Source of the DNA: Ornithorhynchus anatinus
Taxonomy: Eukaryota > Chordata > Mammalia > Monotremata > Ornithorhynchidae
DNA length: 64,000 nt
Direction of reading: 5' to 3'
Assembly: GCF_004115215.2 (NCBI RefSeq)
Contig: NC_041751.1
Span: 32,358,298 to 32,422,297, forward strand
This document shows positions 30,951-41,516 of the stretch, in pieces. The notes beneath the pieces are model-generated. The model saw nothing but the letters and a program-made list of their open reading frames with translations. It was not told the DNA's origin and ran no database searches. The translations under genes were made by a program, and so were the position numbers. How positions within the stretch are numbered: the first letter of the stretch is position 1; every line of letters starts with the position of its first letter.

Positions 30951-31610
30951 CGGCCTCTGCCCCGTCTCCGTCACCGTCCCCAAATCCATCCTCAGTACCC
31001 TGACTGGCCGCGGTTCCATCTCTGACTCGGGATGCGCCGCTCAAGTCTTCTTCACCCTCTCCTTCCTCACTTGGGAGCCGTTCGCCCTCCCGGCGCTGTC
31101 CCACGACCGCTATGCCGCCGTCTGCCGCCCCCCGAACCGCGCGGTCACGGCGAGCGGAAGGGCCCGCGTCCGGATCAGTGGAAGTGTTCTTGGAGCCGTG
31201 CCCGCGGCGAGCGCCTCCTCCCTCTCCTGCTCCTCCACCGCAGTTCTCCCCGCGACGTCCCCTCGGCGCCGAAGTTGTCGTGCTCCAAACCGTCCGTCGC
31301 CCAAGAAGCGGCCGTGGCCTCCGGGGCGACGCGGGTGTCGTCCGCTTTATTTGCATCGATGTCGCTTACGTTCGCATCTTCTCCGCGGCCCGCCCAGAGT
31401 CTTTTCCACTTGCCCGCCTCACCTCGTGGCCTTCGTCGCTTCCGGGATCTCTGCCTACCTCAAGCCGCCCTCAGACTCCCCTTCGGTGCCGGACCCGTCG
31501 GCGTCCCCGTCCTACGTCGCGGTGCCCCTCGCCCCGAATCCCCTCACCTCCAGCCCGAGGAACGGGGCCATGAGGGCGGCGATGGGGAAGGTGATAGCGG
31601 GGAGGCTTCG
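30951..31610 (+). pseudogene. OR14-like olfactory receptor pseudogene
   Basis: Starts in the loop before TM2/TM3 with SVTVPKSILSTLTGRGSIS and SGCAAQVFF. It goes on to a damaged DRY region (SHDRYAAVCRP, normally MSYDRYVAICHP), a fragment RDVPSAPKLSCSKP in a second frame, YVRIFSA in a third, and TM6-TM7 back in the first (HLVAF, AYLKPPSDSPS, APNPL, LRN-like end). At least two frameshifts separate the pieces. The N-terminus through TM1 is missing; the DNA there is the decayed tRNA-Arg. TVPKSI and the YLKPPSDSPS block point to the OR14 group, which is large in platypus. An odorant receptor in origin, certainly not functional. Confidence 0.85.
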
Positions 31611-31690
31611 TGTTGGGGGACGGTCGCTGGATCCAAGACCAAGTCCTCTTTCCTCATCTGGCATTTCAAATGTCAACCACCAGCAGACCC

Positions 31691-31808
31691 TCAGCTCGTC
31701 GCGGCCAGGGAACGTGTCTACCTTCTGTGTTGTACCGTACGGTCGCAGGCGCTTAGTACGGTGCTCCGCACGCGGCGAGCGCTCGGTAAATACCACCGAC
31801 TGATCGAT
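31691..31808 (+). repeat. L2 tail
   Basis: Terminal tail through 'taccaccgactgatcg'. Confidence 0.8.
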
Positions 31809-31952
31809 CCTCTACTCAGTGTCCCTGACAGGCTCACCTCAATGGCGTCCACTTCTCCACGTCCACGAAGGCCTCGCCACAGTGGTATCTTCTACTCCAC
31901 GTCCACGCCTCGACGGTATTTTCTACTCCGTGTCCACGACGGACTGACTCCG

Positions 31953-32174
31953 AATAATGTCGGTATTTGTTAAGCGCCTACTATGTGCAGAGCACGGGGT
32001 AGACACGGGGGAATCGGGCCGTCCCACCTGGGGCTCCCGGTCTTCACCCCCCTTTTACAGATGAGGGAACTGAGGCCCAGAGAAGTGAAGCCACTCGCCC
32101 AAGGTCACACGGCCGACGGGTGGCAGAGCTGGGATTCCAACTCATGACCTCGGACTCCAAAGCCTGTGCTCTTG
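31953..32174 (-). repeat. Mon-1 SINE inside the minisatellite
   Basis: Near-complete, missing a few bases mid-tail. Confidence 0.88.
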
Positions 32175-32370
32175 GATCCCTAACTCCAAATCTACGACGG
32201 ATCTGCCCAAGCAGCGCCTTCTCTCCGCACCTATATCGGACCCATCCCGGTGGTTTCCTCTGTTCCATATCCCGTGTCAGCTCCTCCCCCGAAGTATTCC
32301 CTCCTTCACATCCACGACAAAACCACCCCAGTGTTGTCCTCTTCTTTACATCCATGAGAGACGCGCCCCA

Positions 32371-32530
32371 ATCTGTAATTTATTCGTTTATATTAATGTA
32401 CGCCCGTCCCGCTCGACTGTAAGCTCATCGCGGGCGGGGAATGCGTATTACTGTTATAGCGTACTCTTCCAAGCGGTTAGTACAGTGCTGTGCACACAGT
32501 GAGCGCTCCATAAATGTGATCGACTGACTG
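32371..32530 (+). repeat. L2 3' end inside the minisatellite
   Basis: Runs from 'ctgtaatttattcgtttata' to 'gatcgactgactgg'. Confidence 0.85.
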
Positions 32531-32617
32531 GCCTCCGTGACAGAGGCACCCCAATGGTGTCGTTCTCTTCACGCTGGTGACAAATCCGACCCAGCTGTGT
32601 CACGCTCCGCACAAAGA

Positions 32618-32851
32618 GAAGCAGCGCGGCTCGGTGGAAAGAGCCCGGGCTTGGGAGCCAGAGGTCATGGGTTCGAATCCCGGCCCCGCCACCTGTGGGC
32701 TGCGTGACTGTGGGCAAGTCACTTTACTTCTCTGGGCCTCAGTTACCTCATCCGCTCACGTGGGACAACCCGATTGCCCTGTACCCACTCCAGCGCTTAG
32801 AACAGTGCTCGGCACATAGTAGGCGCTTAACGAATACCGACATTAGTATTA
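32618..32851 (+). repeat. Mon-1 SINE
   Basis: Head intact; about 25 bases lost after the body ('acctcatccgctcacgtggg'). Confidence 0.88.
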
Positions 32852-32977
32852 AGTGCTCGATAGATATCACTGATTGACACAGGCCCACCCGCAGCACTCC
32901 AGTGCTGACAGGTTAATGGAACGCCACGATCAAAAAAGGTAGAGACCAGTACCGATATTATCGCTTGGAAAACGCGG

Positions 32978-33092
32978 CATTTTAATGTCAAGCTCGTCGT
33001 GGGTGAGGAGCACGTTTAACAACGCCGTCGCGCTTTCCCAGATTGTGCTTCGAATGCGGTGAGTGTTCTGTCAATATCAGTGATGGGTTGAC
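32978..33092 (+). repeat. L2 tail, diverged
   Basis: Recognised from 'aagctcgtcgtgggtgagga' and 'tcaatatcagtgatgg'. Confidence 0.6.
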
Positions 33093-33167
33093 TGGTTCAG
33101 AAAGGTGAGGTGGTCGGCAGATCTGAGTGAGGAGGCCGGGGAAGTCGAGACCGCATCCCCGATCCCA

Positions 33168-33612
33168 GGGGAAAGAGCCCAGAATTAGGATTCGACACCC
33201 CCCCCCCCCCCGAGCTCCACCGCTTGCCTGCGAGTCACTGAACTGTTCTGGGCCTCAGTCTCCGTGTCTGTAAAATGGGGGTAAGAGGTGAGTTCTCCCT
33301 CCCACTTAGGCTGCGAGCTCCACGTGGGGCAGGGATCGCGATGGATCTGATTGTCTTGGATTTAATAATGACGGCATCTGTTAAGCTCTTACTATGTGCC
33401 GAGCACCGTTCTAAGCGCTGGGGAGGATACAAGGTCATCAGGTTGTCCCAGGTGGGGCTCACGGTCTTCATCCCCATTTTACAGTGGAGAGAACTGAGGC
33501 GCAGAGAAGTTAAGCGACTTGCCCAGAGCTGACAAGCGGCAGAGCTGGGATTTGAACCCGTGACCCCTGAGTCCCCAGCCCGTGCTCTTTCCACCGAGCC
33601 ACGCTGCTTCTT
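33168..33612. repeat. Mon-1 SINE pair, tail to tail
   Basis: 33168-33362 plus (with a C-run of 14) and 33363-33612 minus, near-complete. Confidence 0.8.
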
Positions 33613-33644
33613 TGCGACACCGCTTGGTATAGTTCAGGCCACGT

Positions 33645-34275
33645 AATAATTCTGTTACCGATCTGTACATTCCAAGCGCTTAGTAGAGCGCTCTGCACAT
33701 AGTAAGCGCTCAATAAATACTACTGAATGAACAATAAGCACATAATACTATTAATAATGAGGATGATCGTAATAATTCTTATTATTCTCATTATTATCCA
33801 AGGTCTTTGCGATGAAACCACTGCAAATCAACCGGGGCATTTGCAACAGAGCAGCCTAGCAGAAATTAAGGGCTGAATTCTGTGAAGCCTCAACTGTACT
33901 CTCTAAATCTCACGGTACAGTGCTCTGCATGTAGTAAGTGCTCAACAGAAGCTATTTATGATCTTGCTAGGTTATAAAATCCTTGAGGGCAGGGATGTTT
34001 TCACTGACTGTATTGTATGCACCCAGACGCTTTGTATTCACCCAGCTGGTGCTCAGTAAATACCAATCTATTGGTCTACGCGAGAGAAGTCTGCCGGGAA
34101 TGAGGGCCCCGGGTATCATGCATTCATTCCTTCAATCGTATTTATTGAGCGCTTACTGCGTGCAGAGCAAGGAAAGTACAGTTCGGCAATAAAGGGGCAT
34201 AAAGGCATACCAATCGATCAATCAATCGGTACGTATCGAGCACTTATCGTGTGCAGAGGAGTGAGCTAAGACCTG
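33645..34275. repeat. Series of L2 tails
   Basis: Plus: 33645-33732, 33880-33960, 33970-34070. Minus: 34117-34195, 34210-34275. An ATT-rich stretch lies at 33740-33800. Confidence 0.75.
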
Positions 34276-34281
34276 GGAAAA

Positions 34282-34935
34282 GTCGTGGCTCAGTGGCAAG
34301 AGCCCGGGTTTCCGAGGCAGGGGTCATGGGTTCGGATCCCCACTCCCGCCGCTTGTCTGCTGTGTGACCTTGGGCAAGGCCACAGTTACCTCATCTGTAA
34401 AATGGGGATTAAAAAATGTGACCCCCCCCCCCACGGGGGACAATCCGATGACCCCGTATCTCCCCCGGCGCTTCGAACAGTGCTCTGCACATAGTAAGCG
34501 CTTAACAAATACCATAATTATTATTATTGCCTTGCAACAGTTGCTAGACCATCTCAGTCCTCAAGGGGTTTACAACTTAGAGCGAGGGACAGACATTAAA
34601 ATCAATTTCAGGTAAGGGAAATGGCCGTGTATAAGGCTTTGTTCCCAAGTGAGAAGCAGAGTGGTTTAGTGGAAAGAGTAGGGGAGTCAGAGGCCCTGGG
34701 TTCTAATCCTGCCTCTGCCACAGGTCCGCTGTGCAGCCTTGGGCAAATCACTTTTCACTTCTCTGTGCCTCAGTTACCTCATCTGTAAAATGGGGGTTAA
34801 ATCCTACTCCCTCTGACTTAGTCTGCGAGCCCCATGTGGGAAAGGGACTGTCTCCAACCTGATTAACTTGTATCTACCCCAGAACTTAAAACTATTTGCT
34901 TGGCAGACGGTAAACGCTTAACAAGCACCAAAATT
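34282..34935 (+). repeat. Two Mon-1-type SINEs
   Basis: 34282-34528 with a C run in the body; 34652-34935 older subtype with 'cctactccctctgacttagt'. A short L2 piece (minus) lies at about 34545-34612. Confidence 0.8.
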
Positions 34936-35070
34936 AAGTTTCAACAGGCGGGGAGGCGGGGGGGGGGGGTGACTATCAAGTGCTTGGGGAATGCCAATTC
35001 AACTGCCATTTCCCTTAAATGTAATAGATTTTCAAGTCCGCCTCCCGCTTTAGACTGTAAACTCCTAGAT

Positions 35071-35157
35071 GAGAAGGCAAAGCTACCGACGATGGGATTG
35101 GATCAGAGGGTGCGTGGGACAGATTGATCTCTGGGCTTCGTGGACAGGGATCAGTCA
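35071..35157 (-). pseudogene. Decayed duplicate of the V1R-B 3' end
   Basis: About 87 bases align with 35476-35564, the last codons and downstream flank of V1R-B ('gagaaggca', 'gattgatc', 'agggatc' in order). The SINE at 35176-35307 (plus) lies between the copies. Confidence 0.55.
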
Positions 35158-35175
35158 GTCCTATGTATTGCCAGT

Positions 35176-35307
35176 AATAATAATTGCTGTGTGACCTCGG
35201 GCCTCAGTTCCCTCATCTGTAAAATGGGGATTAAGACTGCGAACCCCACGCGGAGCGGCGCTTGGCACGCAGTAAAGCGCTTAACAAACACTGTTGTTAT
35301 CATTACC
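35176..35307 (+). repeat. Mon-1 SINE, shortened
   Basis: Head absent and part of the body deleted; tail complete. Confidence 0.8.
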
Positions 35308-35507
35308 GAACAGGGGACCCGTAGCGTGTTAGGCGAACACGGTGACCACCACGGTGTGAAAACGGCACCGCAAATGCATAGACGCTGCAGCGGGGAGGGC
35401 GAATGGGGAAGATGTAGGTTTAGACGGCGACAAATACCCGCCCGACGCATAGCCACCCACTCGGAGCCCACGGGCGAGAAGGCAGAGCCACCGGTGATAA
35501 GATCTGA

Positions 35508-36479
35508 TCAACGCGCGGGTGTGACTGATTGATCCCTGCTACTCACGGAGAGAGAGGGATCCGTCCCCTTCTCGTGGCTACGCTGGAAGCTTGGGAACCG
35601 GGGGTCTCTTCGGATCAGCACCAAGGGACAGACGGAGGAGTAACAGGAGGAGATGAAGGACGAGGTGTTCAGCATCTTATTATCGTACTCCTCCATGAAA
35701 CTTATATAAAAGGTGATGCAGCTGTCGACACAGTAGAAGCAAACGAAGCAGATGACGAGGAGCAGGATGGTGCGAATGGCCTTGGTCTCGGCGGAGGATC
35801 TGGGGGACCGGGCGGTGCCGTGGATGTGCTGGACTTGTCTGTGATGCCGACGTAACACGATCACCAGGTAGCCGCTGGCCCCGCTCATGAGCAACACGAA
35901 GAAGAGATCGCGGATCGCGATGGCCGTTACGGTGGCCACGACGCTAAATTCACTGGTCTTGGGGATAGATGAGCAGTATTTCGAAACGTAAGTGTTGCCC
36001 GTGGTAGTGACGTTCTTGGTGGCTTGAGCGGATTTGATTGAGTTGATGTAGATCGACATATTGAGGCTCCAGAAGAAGAGGAAGGAGGGGACGATGTAAC
36101 GGGGGGCTCTGGGCTTGAACCGGGCCCACCGGGAGGTGCCGGGGCTGACGGTGACGGCCTGGAACACGCTCAGGAGGCAGGTGGTGCAGATGGACAGGCC
36201 CCGGGCTACTCTCCTCAGGTACACCAGCATTTTGCAGCCAAAGTCATCCAGGATATTCTTCATCCCGAAGCCCGCCATCGTCTCCGGGACGCCCCGCGTG
36301 AGAAGGAGGCCCGTATTACTCAGGGTCAGGTGGGTGAGGATCAGGTCCGTGGGCTTCTTCTGCCGGGGCTGAGCCGCGAAGACGCGGACGTACACCAAGA
36401 ACATCGCCGCGTTCCCCAGAACGCCGACGACGGTCTGGAAGAGGAAGGAAATTCCAAATATCCGGTCGCTCGTAAGCAT
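35508..36479 (-). CDS. V1R vomeronasal receptor (V1R-B), intact
   Basis: Single coding exon of 323 residues from ATG (36477-36479; MLTSDRIFGISFLFQ) to a stop at 35508. Seven membrane segments: TM1 about 8-31 (GVLGNAAMFLVYV), TM2 45-65, TM3 83-108 (GLSICTTCLLSVFQAVTVSP), TM4 128-148, TM5 about 185-210, TM6 about 237-260 (TILLLVICFVCFY), TM7 about 270-292. V1R marks HHRQVQHIHGTARSPRSSAE and the extracellular YVSKYCSSIP are present; a glycosylation site NVT precedes them. V1Rs sit on vomeronasal neurons and signal through Gi2/TRPC2. Upstream of the ATG, ttctgcag offers a splice acceptor. The promoter/exon-1 module is at 41517-41872, so the intron is about 5 kb. No disabling change seen. Confidence 0.92.
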   Translation of the reverse strand: MLTSDRIFGISFLFQTVVGVLGNAAMFLVYVRVFAAQPRQKKPTDLILTHLTLSNTGLLLTRGVPETMAGFGMKNILDDFGCKMLVYLRRVARGLSICTTCLLSVFQAVTVSPGTSRWARFKPRAPRYIVPSFLFFWSLNMSIYINSIKSAQATKNVTTTGNTYVSKYCSSIPKTSEFSVVATVTAIAIRDLFFVLLMSGASGYLVIVLRRHHRQVQHIHGTARSPRSSAETKAIRTILLLVICFVCFYCVDSCITFYISFMEEYDNKMLNTSSFISSCYSSVCPLVLIRRDPRFPSFQRSHEKGTDPSLSVSSRDQSVTPAR

Positions 36480-36592
36480 TGGCTTGATGGCTTCCGAACT
36501 GCAGAATCCCGAGAATCCTCCAGAAAACCCAAAAAGGTATCATCAGCGAGACGACTTGGAAAAATGGAATTTTTGAGACTGAATCGATCGAT

Positions 36593-36900
36593 CCTTCTGC
36601 GTCGTCCTCACTTGCTCCCTTTATGCATCCCCCCTCCGGGCCCCACAGCGCTTCTGTACGTATTTGTCATTTATTAATATTAATGTCCGTCTCCCGCTCT
36701 AGACCGTAAGCCCGTTGTGCGCGGGGAACGTGTCTTTTGATTGTCGTGTGGCGTTCTCCCTAGCACTTAGCGCAGCGCCCTGCACACAGTAAGCGCTCAA
36801 TCATTACGACTGACTGGGTGACTGACAGTTGAGCGCTTACTACGTGCAGAGCGCTGTACCAAGCGCTTGGGAGGGTACAGTCCAAGAGAATTAAGATAAA
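36593..36900. repeat. L2 3' end (plus) and L2 tail (minus)
   Basis: 36593-36822 plus, with 'ttattaatattaatgtccgt'; 36827-36900 minus. Confidence 0.85.
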
Positions 36901-37267
36901 TGTAATTTAATCTTTGCTTTGGATCATGGGATGATTCCTGTCCTGGTGCAGGAAACTCCACCCCTCTACGCGAGCATACTTAGGGCAAATATTCTCCCTC
37001 AGAATTCACTGAGGGCTCAATGTGCGGTAGCCACTGTTCTGCAGGTGAAGACACATCCCTCACTCTCTAGAAACCTAAAGTCTTGTGGGGTAGAAAAGCC
37101 AATATCCATTACTAACGTAGTAGTTAAAAGAGCAAAAAATCTAAGTGATAAAAAGATAAGCAGGCAAAATAAACGACTACAGATCCACGCCTGCCGGAAG
37201 TACGCGGGAGGTGGCGTAACAAAGAGGCAGGGGGATTGATCTCGGAAGAGAAAGCTTTCTAGGGAGG
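36901..37267. other. Unassigned V1R-B intron DNA
   Basis: A-rich, possibly a very old L2/MIR remnant around 36980-37090 ('attcactgagggctcaatgt'), otherwise nothing recognisable. Confidence 0.4.
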
Positions 37268-37345
37268 CTTTGATGACTCTCCCAAGTGTTTAGTAGAGTG
37301 TTCTGCATCGTGTAAGGAGCCGAGAAATAGCACTGATTGATTGAC
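37268..37345 (+). repeat. L2 tail
   Basis: Tail from 'actctcccaagtgtttagta' to 'gattgattgacgg'. Confidence 0.75.
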
Positions 37346-37474
37346 GGGTCGGGAGGGGAGTTGTTTAGACAATTTGAGTAGCCAGGGCCTCCCGTGCAGC
37401 CAGAGAGGCGAGAATGTGAGAATTCGGAGCACTGAGCATCGGTTGACCTTGCTGTTTGCCTCCATGGCTCCTTT

Positions 37475-37737
37475 AATAATAATAATAATGTTGGTATTTG
37501 TTAAGCGCTTACTATGTGCCGAGCACTGTTCTAAGCGCTGGGGTAGACATAGGGGAATCAGGTTGTCCCACGTGGGGCTCACGGTCTTCATCCCCATTTT
37601 ACAGATGAGGGAACTGAGGCCCAGAGAAGTGAAGTGACTGGCGCAAGTTACACAGCTGACAAGTGGCAGAGCTGGGATTCGAACTCATGAGCCCTGACTC
37701 CAAAGCCCGTGCTCTTTCCACTGAGCCACACTCCTTT
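37475..37737 (-). repeat. Mon-1 SINE, full length
   Basis: Close to consensus, in the V1R-B intron. Confidence 0.9.
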
Positions 37738-37914
37738 CTGTGGTGAACCCCCGACTCTGCTTTTTGTCCAGCGGCAAGAGCGTGGCTCCGGAGATCGGGA
37801 CCCCTGGGTTCTACTACTTCTTGCTAAAACTAAATCACCAACGGCGAAGGTTTCCGACTGAAGCGATGTGACGGCAACCCAGGCTGTCTGGCAAGGCGTG
37901 GGGCGGGGGGGGGG

Positions 37915-38372
37915 AATCAATCGATCAATCAGTGGTATTTATTGAGTGCTTATTATGTGCAGAGCACCGTACTAAATGCTCGGGAGGGCACACTACAGTG
38001 GAATTAGCGGGCACGTAATGAATCCCGGAAAAGTGCCGGTTATGGGCCAAAAAGACCGAGGTGACAGTACGCTAGGCGGAGCAGCTACCGCACGGTGCTG
38101 TGGTCACTTTGGCCACAGTGGAAAGAGCACGGGCTTTGGAGTCAGGGCTCATGAGTTCGAACCCCAGCTCTGCCGCTTGTCGGCTGTGAGAAGGTGGGCG
38201 AGTCACTTAACTTCTCGGTGCCTCAGTTCCCTCATCCGTAAAATGGGGATTAAGACCGTGAGCCCCACGTGGGACAACCTGATTCCCCTATGTCTACCCC
38301 GGCGCTTAGAACAGTGCTCGGCACGTAGTAAGCGCTTAACAAATACCAACATTATTATTATTATTATTATTA
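37915..38372. repeat. L2 tail (minus) and Mon-1 SINE (plus)
   Basis: L2 at 37915-38015; SINE at 38112-38372 with a (TTA)n end. Confidence 0.85.
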
Positions 38373-38569
38373 CGTATGAATTATGCAGGGCAGAATTCAC
38401 ATGTCCTGGGTGATGGCTCTTTGCCTCTGCCTGCTGACTCTTGTTGAGCTGGGTCCCGGCCGGAACGGGAAGAGAATCCAAGACACGCGGCACAGATGAC
38501 AGCACGACACTCAATCTGCGGACACGCTTGGCTCATCCCTTATTCCTGAAGGGACATTCCATCCTCAGT

Positions 38570-38998
38570 CCCTCTAAACTGTAAGCTCCTTGCGGGCACA
38601 TTAATTCCTTTCACTTAATGAATTCCTTAATTAAGTTCCTTAATTCCAGGTCACTGCCAAGTGTACTGTGATGAACTCTCCCAACCGTTTTGTATGGTGC
38701 TCTGCACGCAGTAAGCGCTCAAAAAAATACCATTGACTGAAGGGGAAGCAGCGTGGCTCAGTGGAAAGAGCACGGGCTTTGGAGTCCGAGGTCATGGGTT
38801 CGAATCCCTGCTCTGCCACTTGTCAGCTGCGTGACTGTGGGCAACTTCTCTGGGCCTCAGTTACCTCATCTGTAAAATGGGGATGAAGACTGGGAGCTCC
38901 ACGTGGGACAACCCGATTCCCCTGTGTCTACCCCAGTGCTTAGAACAGTGCTGTGCATAAAGTAAGCGCTTAACAAATACCAACGTTATTATTATTAC
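38570..38998 (+). repeat. L2 tail then Mon-1 SINE
   Basis: L2 38570-38741 carries a small TTAATT-rich insert; SINE 38745-38998 is full length. Confidence 0.85.
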
Positions 38999-39054
38999 TG
39001 ATAACTAGACATTCATGCCATTCACTCATTAATCAGTTCATTCACTCAGTAAGC

Positions 39055-39185
39055 CATTCGTCAAGAAGTATTCATTGAACGGCTACTAGGTACAAAGTAC
39101 CGTATTAAGGTGCGGGAACATAAAATCACCAAAGAGAATTAGACGTGGTCCCTGGCCCCCGAAGGGGCCGCTAATCTAAGAAGAA
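39055..39185 (-). repeat. Old L2 tail
   Basis: Diverged: 'gtattcattgaacggctact' through 'gaattagacgtggtccctgg'. Confidence 0.65.
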
Positions 39186-39391
39186 GGGAAGAGGAAGGAT
39201 TGGTATGTGACGCAGAAGGAAAAATGAAATTATAAAAAGGGAAAGATAACATAAAAAGACAAGAATACTAGTAAATACGAGATTACCTACGGAGCCTCGT
39301 GGCTGAAAGAGCAGAGTTTTAGACCCTTCACCCTCTCAGGGTGTCTTTGCCTGGAGGCACAACGGCTTCAGGAAGTTTTCCTTTTTCACTG

Positions 39392-39950
39392 GTGTTTGTT
39401 ATGCGCTAACTATGCTCCAGGCGCTGGACTAAGCACTGGTTTAGATACAAGACAATCAGTTTAGACACAGTTCTCGTTCCACATGGGGCTCAAAGTCCAA
39501 GTGCGAGGGAGAACAGATATCGAATCTTCGTTTTACAGATGAGGAAACTGAGGCACTGAGAAATGAAGTGACTCGCCCAGGGTGGCGTAGCACGTCACCT
39601 TAGAGAAGCAGCGTGGCTTAGTGGAAAGAGCCGGGGCTTGGGAAACCGAGGTCACGGGTTCGAATCCCCGCTCTGCCACTTGTCAGCTGTGTAACTTGCG
39701 CCAGTCACTTCACTTCTCTGGGCCTCAGTTACCTCATCTGTAAAATGGGGATGAAGACTGTGAGCCTCAGGTGGGACACCCTGATGCCCCTGTATCTCCC
39801 CCGGCGCTTAGAACAGTGCTCTGCACATAGTAAGCGCTTAACAGATACCAACATTATTATTATTAGCAGGCAAGTGACACAGCGGGGATTAGAATCCATG
39901 TCCTTCTGACTCCCAGCCTGCGTTCTTTCCACCAGACCGCACTGCTTCCC
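39392..39950 (-). repeat. Old SINE split by a young Mon-1
   Basis: Outer minus SINE in two parts (39392-39596 and 39866-39950); the inner plus Mon-1 39602-39864 is full length. Confidence 0.85.
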
Positions 39951-40039
39951 GACTGATTGATTGATTACTGAAAACCAGAGGTGCCCTGAAGTGCAGTGGA
40001 GCTGGAGTGGTTATTTTCTGGCTCTCTCCAGCGGCAAGC

Positions 40040-40449
40040 GATGTCTTTCCTTTTAAAGCTCACCCCCTCCAAGAGGCCTTCCCAGACTGAGCTTCCCCTT
40101 TTCCCTCTGCTCCCTCTGCAGCCTCTCTGCCCCCGCTTCACCTCCCCTCACCCTTTCCCCCCCTTTCCCTCTGCTCCTCCTCCTCTCCCTTGCCCTCCCC
40201 TCAGCACTGTGCTCGTCTGCTCATTTGTATAGATTTTCATTACCCTATTTATTTTGTTAATGAGATGTCCATCCCCTTGATTCTATTTATTGCCATTGTT
40301 TTTGTCCCTCCGTCTCCCCCGATTAGACCGTGAGCCCGTCAACGGGCAGGGATGGTCTCTATCCGTTGCCCAATTGTCCGTTCCAAGCGCTTAGTCCAGT
40401 GCTCCGCACATAGTAAGCGCTCAACAGATACTATGGAATGAATGAATGA
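40040..40449 (+). repeat. L2 3' end, long
   Basis: A subtype with 'attaccctatttattttgtt' and a CT-rich stretch, ending 'tatggaatgaatgaatgaa'. A very similar long copy lies at 58688-59205. Confidence 0.85.
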
Positions 40450-40610
40450 ACCTCAGAGCACCGAGATCTGATGCTCGCCACAGAGACTTCCCGGCAGTCA
40501 TAACACACACGGTTCCTGACGGGTTCTGTCTCAGCGGGGCCAGGAAGAGGTGGCATTAAGAATCCCTTTGATGACCTCTATTCTAAAAAACCCCGAAAGG
40601 CCTGCAAAAT

Positions 40611-41377
40611 AATGATGTCGGTATTTGTTAAGCGCTTACTATGTGCCGAGCACCGTTCTAAGCGCTGGGGGAGATACGGGGTTATCAGGTCGTCCCACAT
40701 GAGGCTCACAGTTGATCCCCATTTTAATGATAATAATGTGGGTATTTGTTAAGCGCTTACTATGTGCAGAGCACTGTTCTAAGCGCCGGGGTAGACACAG
40801 GGGAATCAGGTTGTCCCACGTGGGGCTCACAGTCTTCATCCTCATTTTACAGATGAGGTAACTGAGACACAGAGAAGTGAAGTGACTTGCCCACAGTCAC
40901 ACAGCTGACAGGTGGCAGAGCTGGGATTCGAACTCATGAGCTCTGACTCCAAAGCCCAGGCACTTTCCACGGAGCCACGCTGCGATGAGGTAACCGAGGC
41001 ACGGAGAAGTGAAGTGACTTGCCCACAGTCACACAGCTGACGAGTGGCAGAGCTGGGATTCGAACTCATTCTTTCATTCGTTCATTCATTCAATAGTATT
41101 TATTGAGCGCTTACTAGGTGCAGAGCACTGTAATGAGCGCTTGGAATGAACAAGTGGGCAACAGATAGAGACGGTCCCCGCCGTTTGACGGGCGCACGGT
41201 CTAATCGGGGGAGAGGGGCGGACGAGAACGATGGCAGTAAATAGAGTCGAGGGGAAGAACATCTCGTAAAATCAGTGGCAACTAAATAGAATCAAGGCCA
41301 TGTACATGACCTCTGTACATGACCATGAACTCATGACCTCTGACTCCCAAGCCCGGGCTCTTTCCACTGAGCCACGC
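40611..41377 (-). repeat. Mon-1 SINE in three parts around two insertions
   Basis: The outer SINE reads 40611-40726, 40984-41070, 41326-41377 in register. Inserts: a complete Mon-1 (40727-40983, minus) and an L2 3' end (41071-41325, minus). The L2 is flanked by 'gaactcat' on both sides (41063-41070 and 41328-41335). Confidence 0.88.
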
Positions 41378-41516
41378 AAAAGGGAGCAGAGAGAGAGGCT
41401 AGGGAAGGGGAAAGAAAGATATTAAGCACGACACTCTTATTTCTTGGAATCAGAAACCCTTGAGGCCACTTTTTGTCTCACCTCCTTCTCGCTGTAGAGT
41501 TAGAGATGTAAAGAAG
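41378..41516. other. Short unassigned DNA before the V1R-B module
   Basis: This is V1R-B intron sequence next to the donor site; nothing recognised. Confidence 0.4.

Larger units (their letters stand above)
31834..32612. repeat. Degenerate minisatellite, ~40-bp unit, split by insertions
   Basis: About ten units share the pattern TCCACGAC...CACCCCAGTGGTGTC...TTCTCCAC (e.g. near 31860, 31900, 32195, 32310, 32540). The array is broken by a Mon-1 SINE (31953-32174, minus) and an L2 3' end (32371-32530, plus), so it is older than both. Confidence 0.7.
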
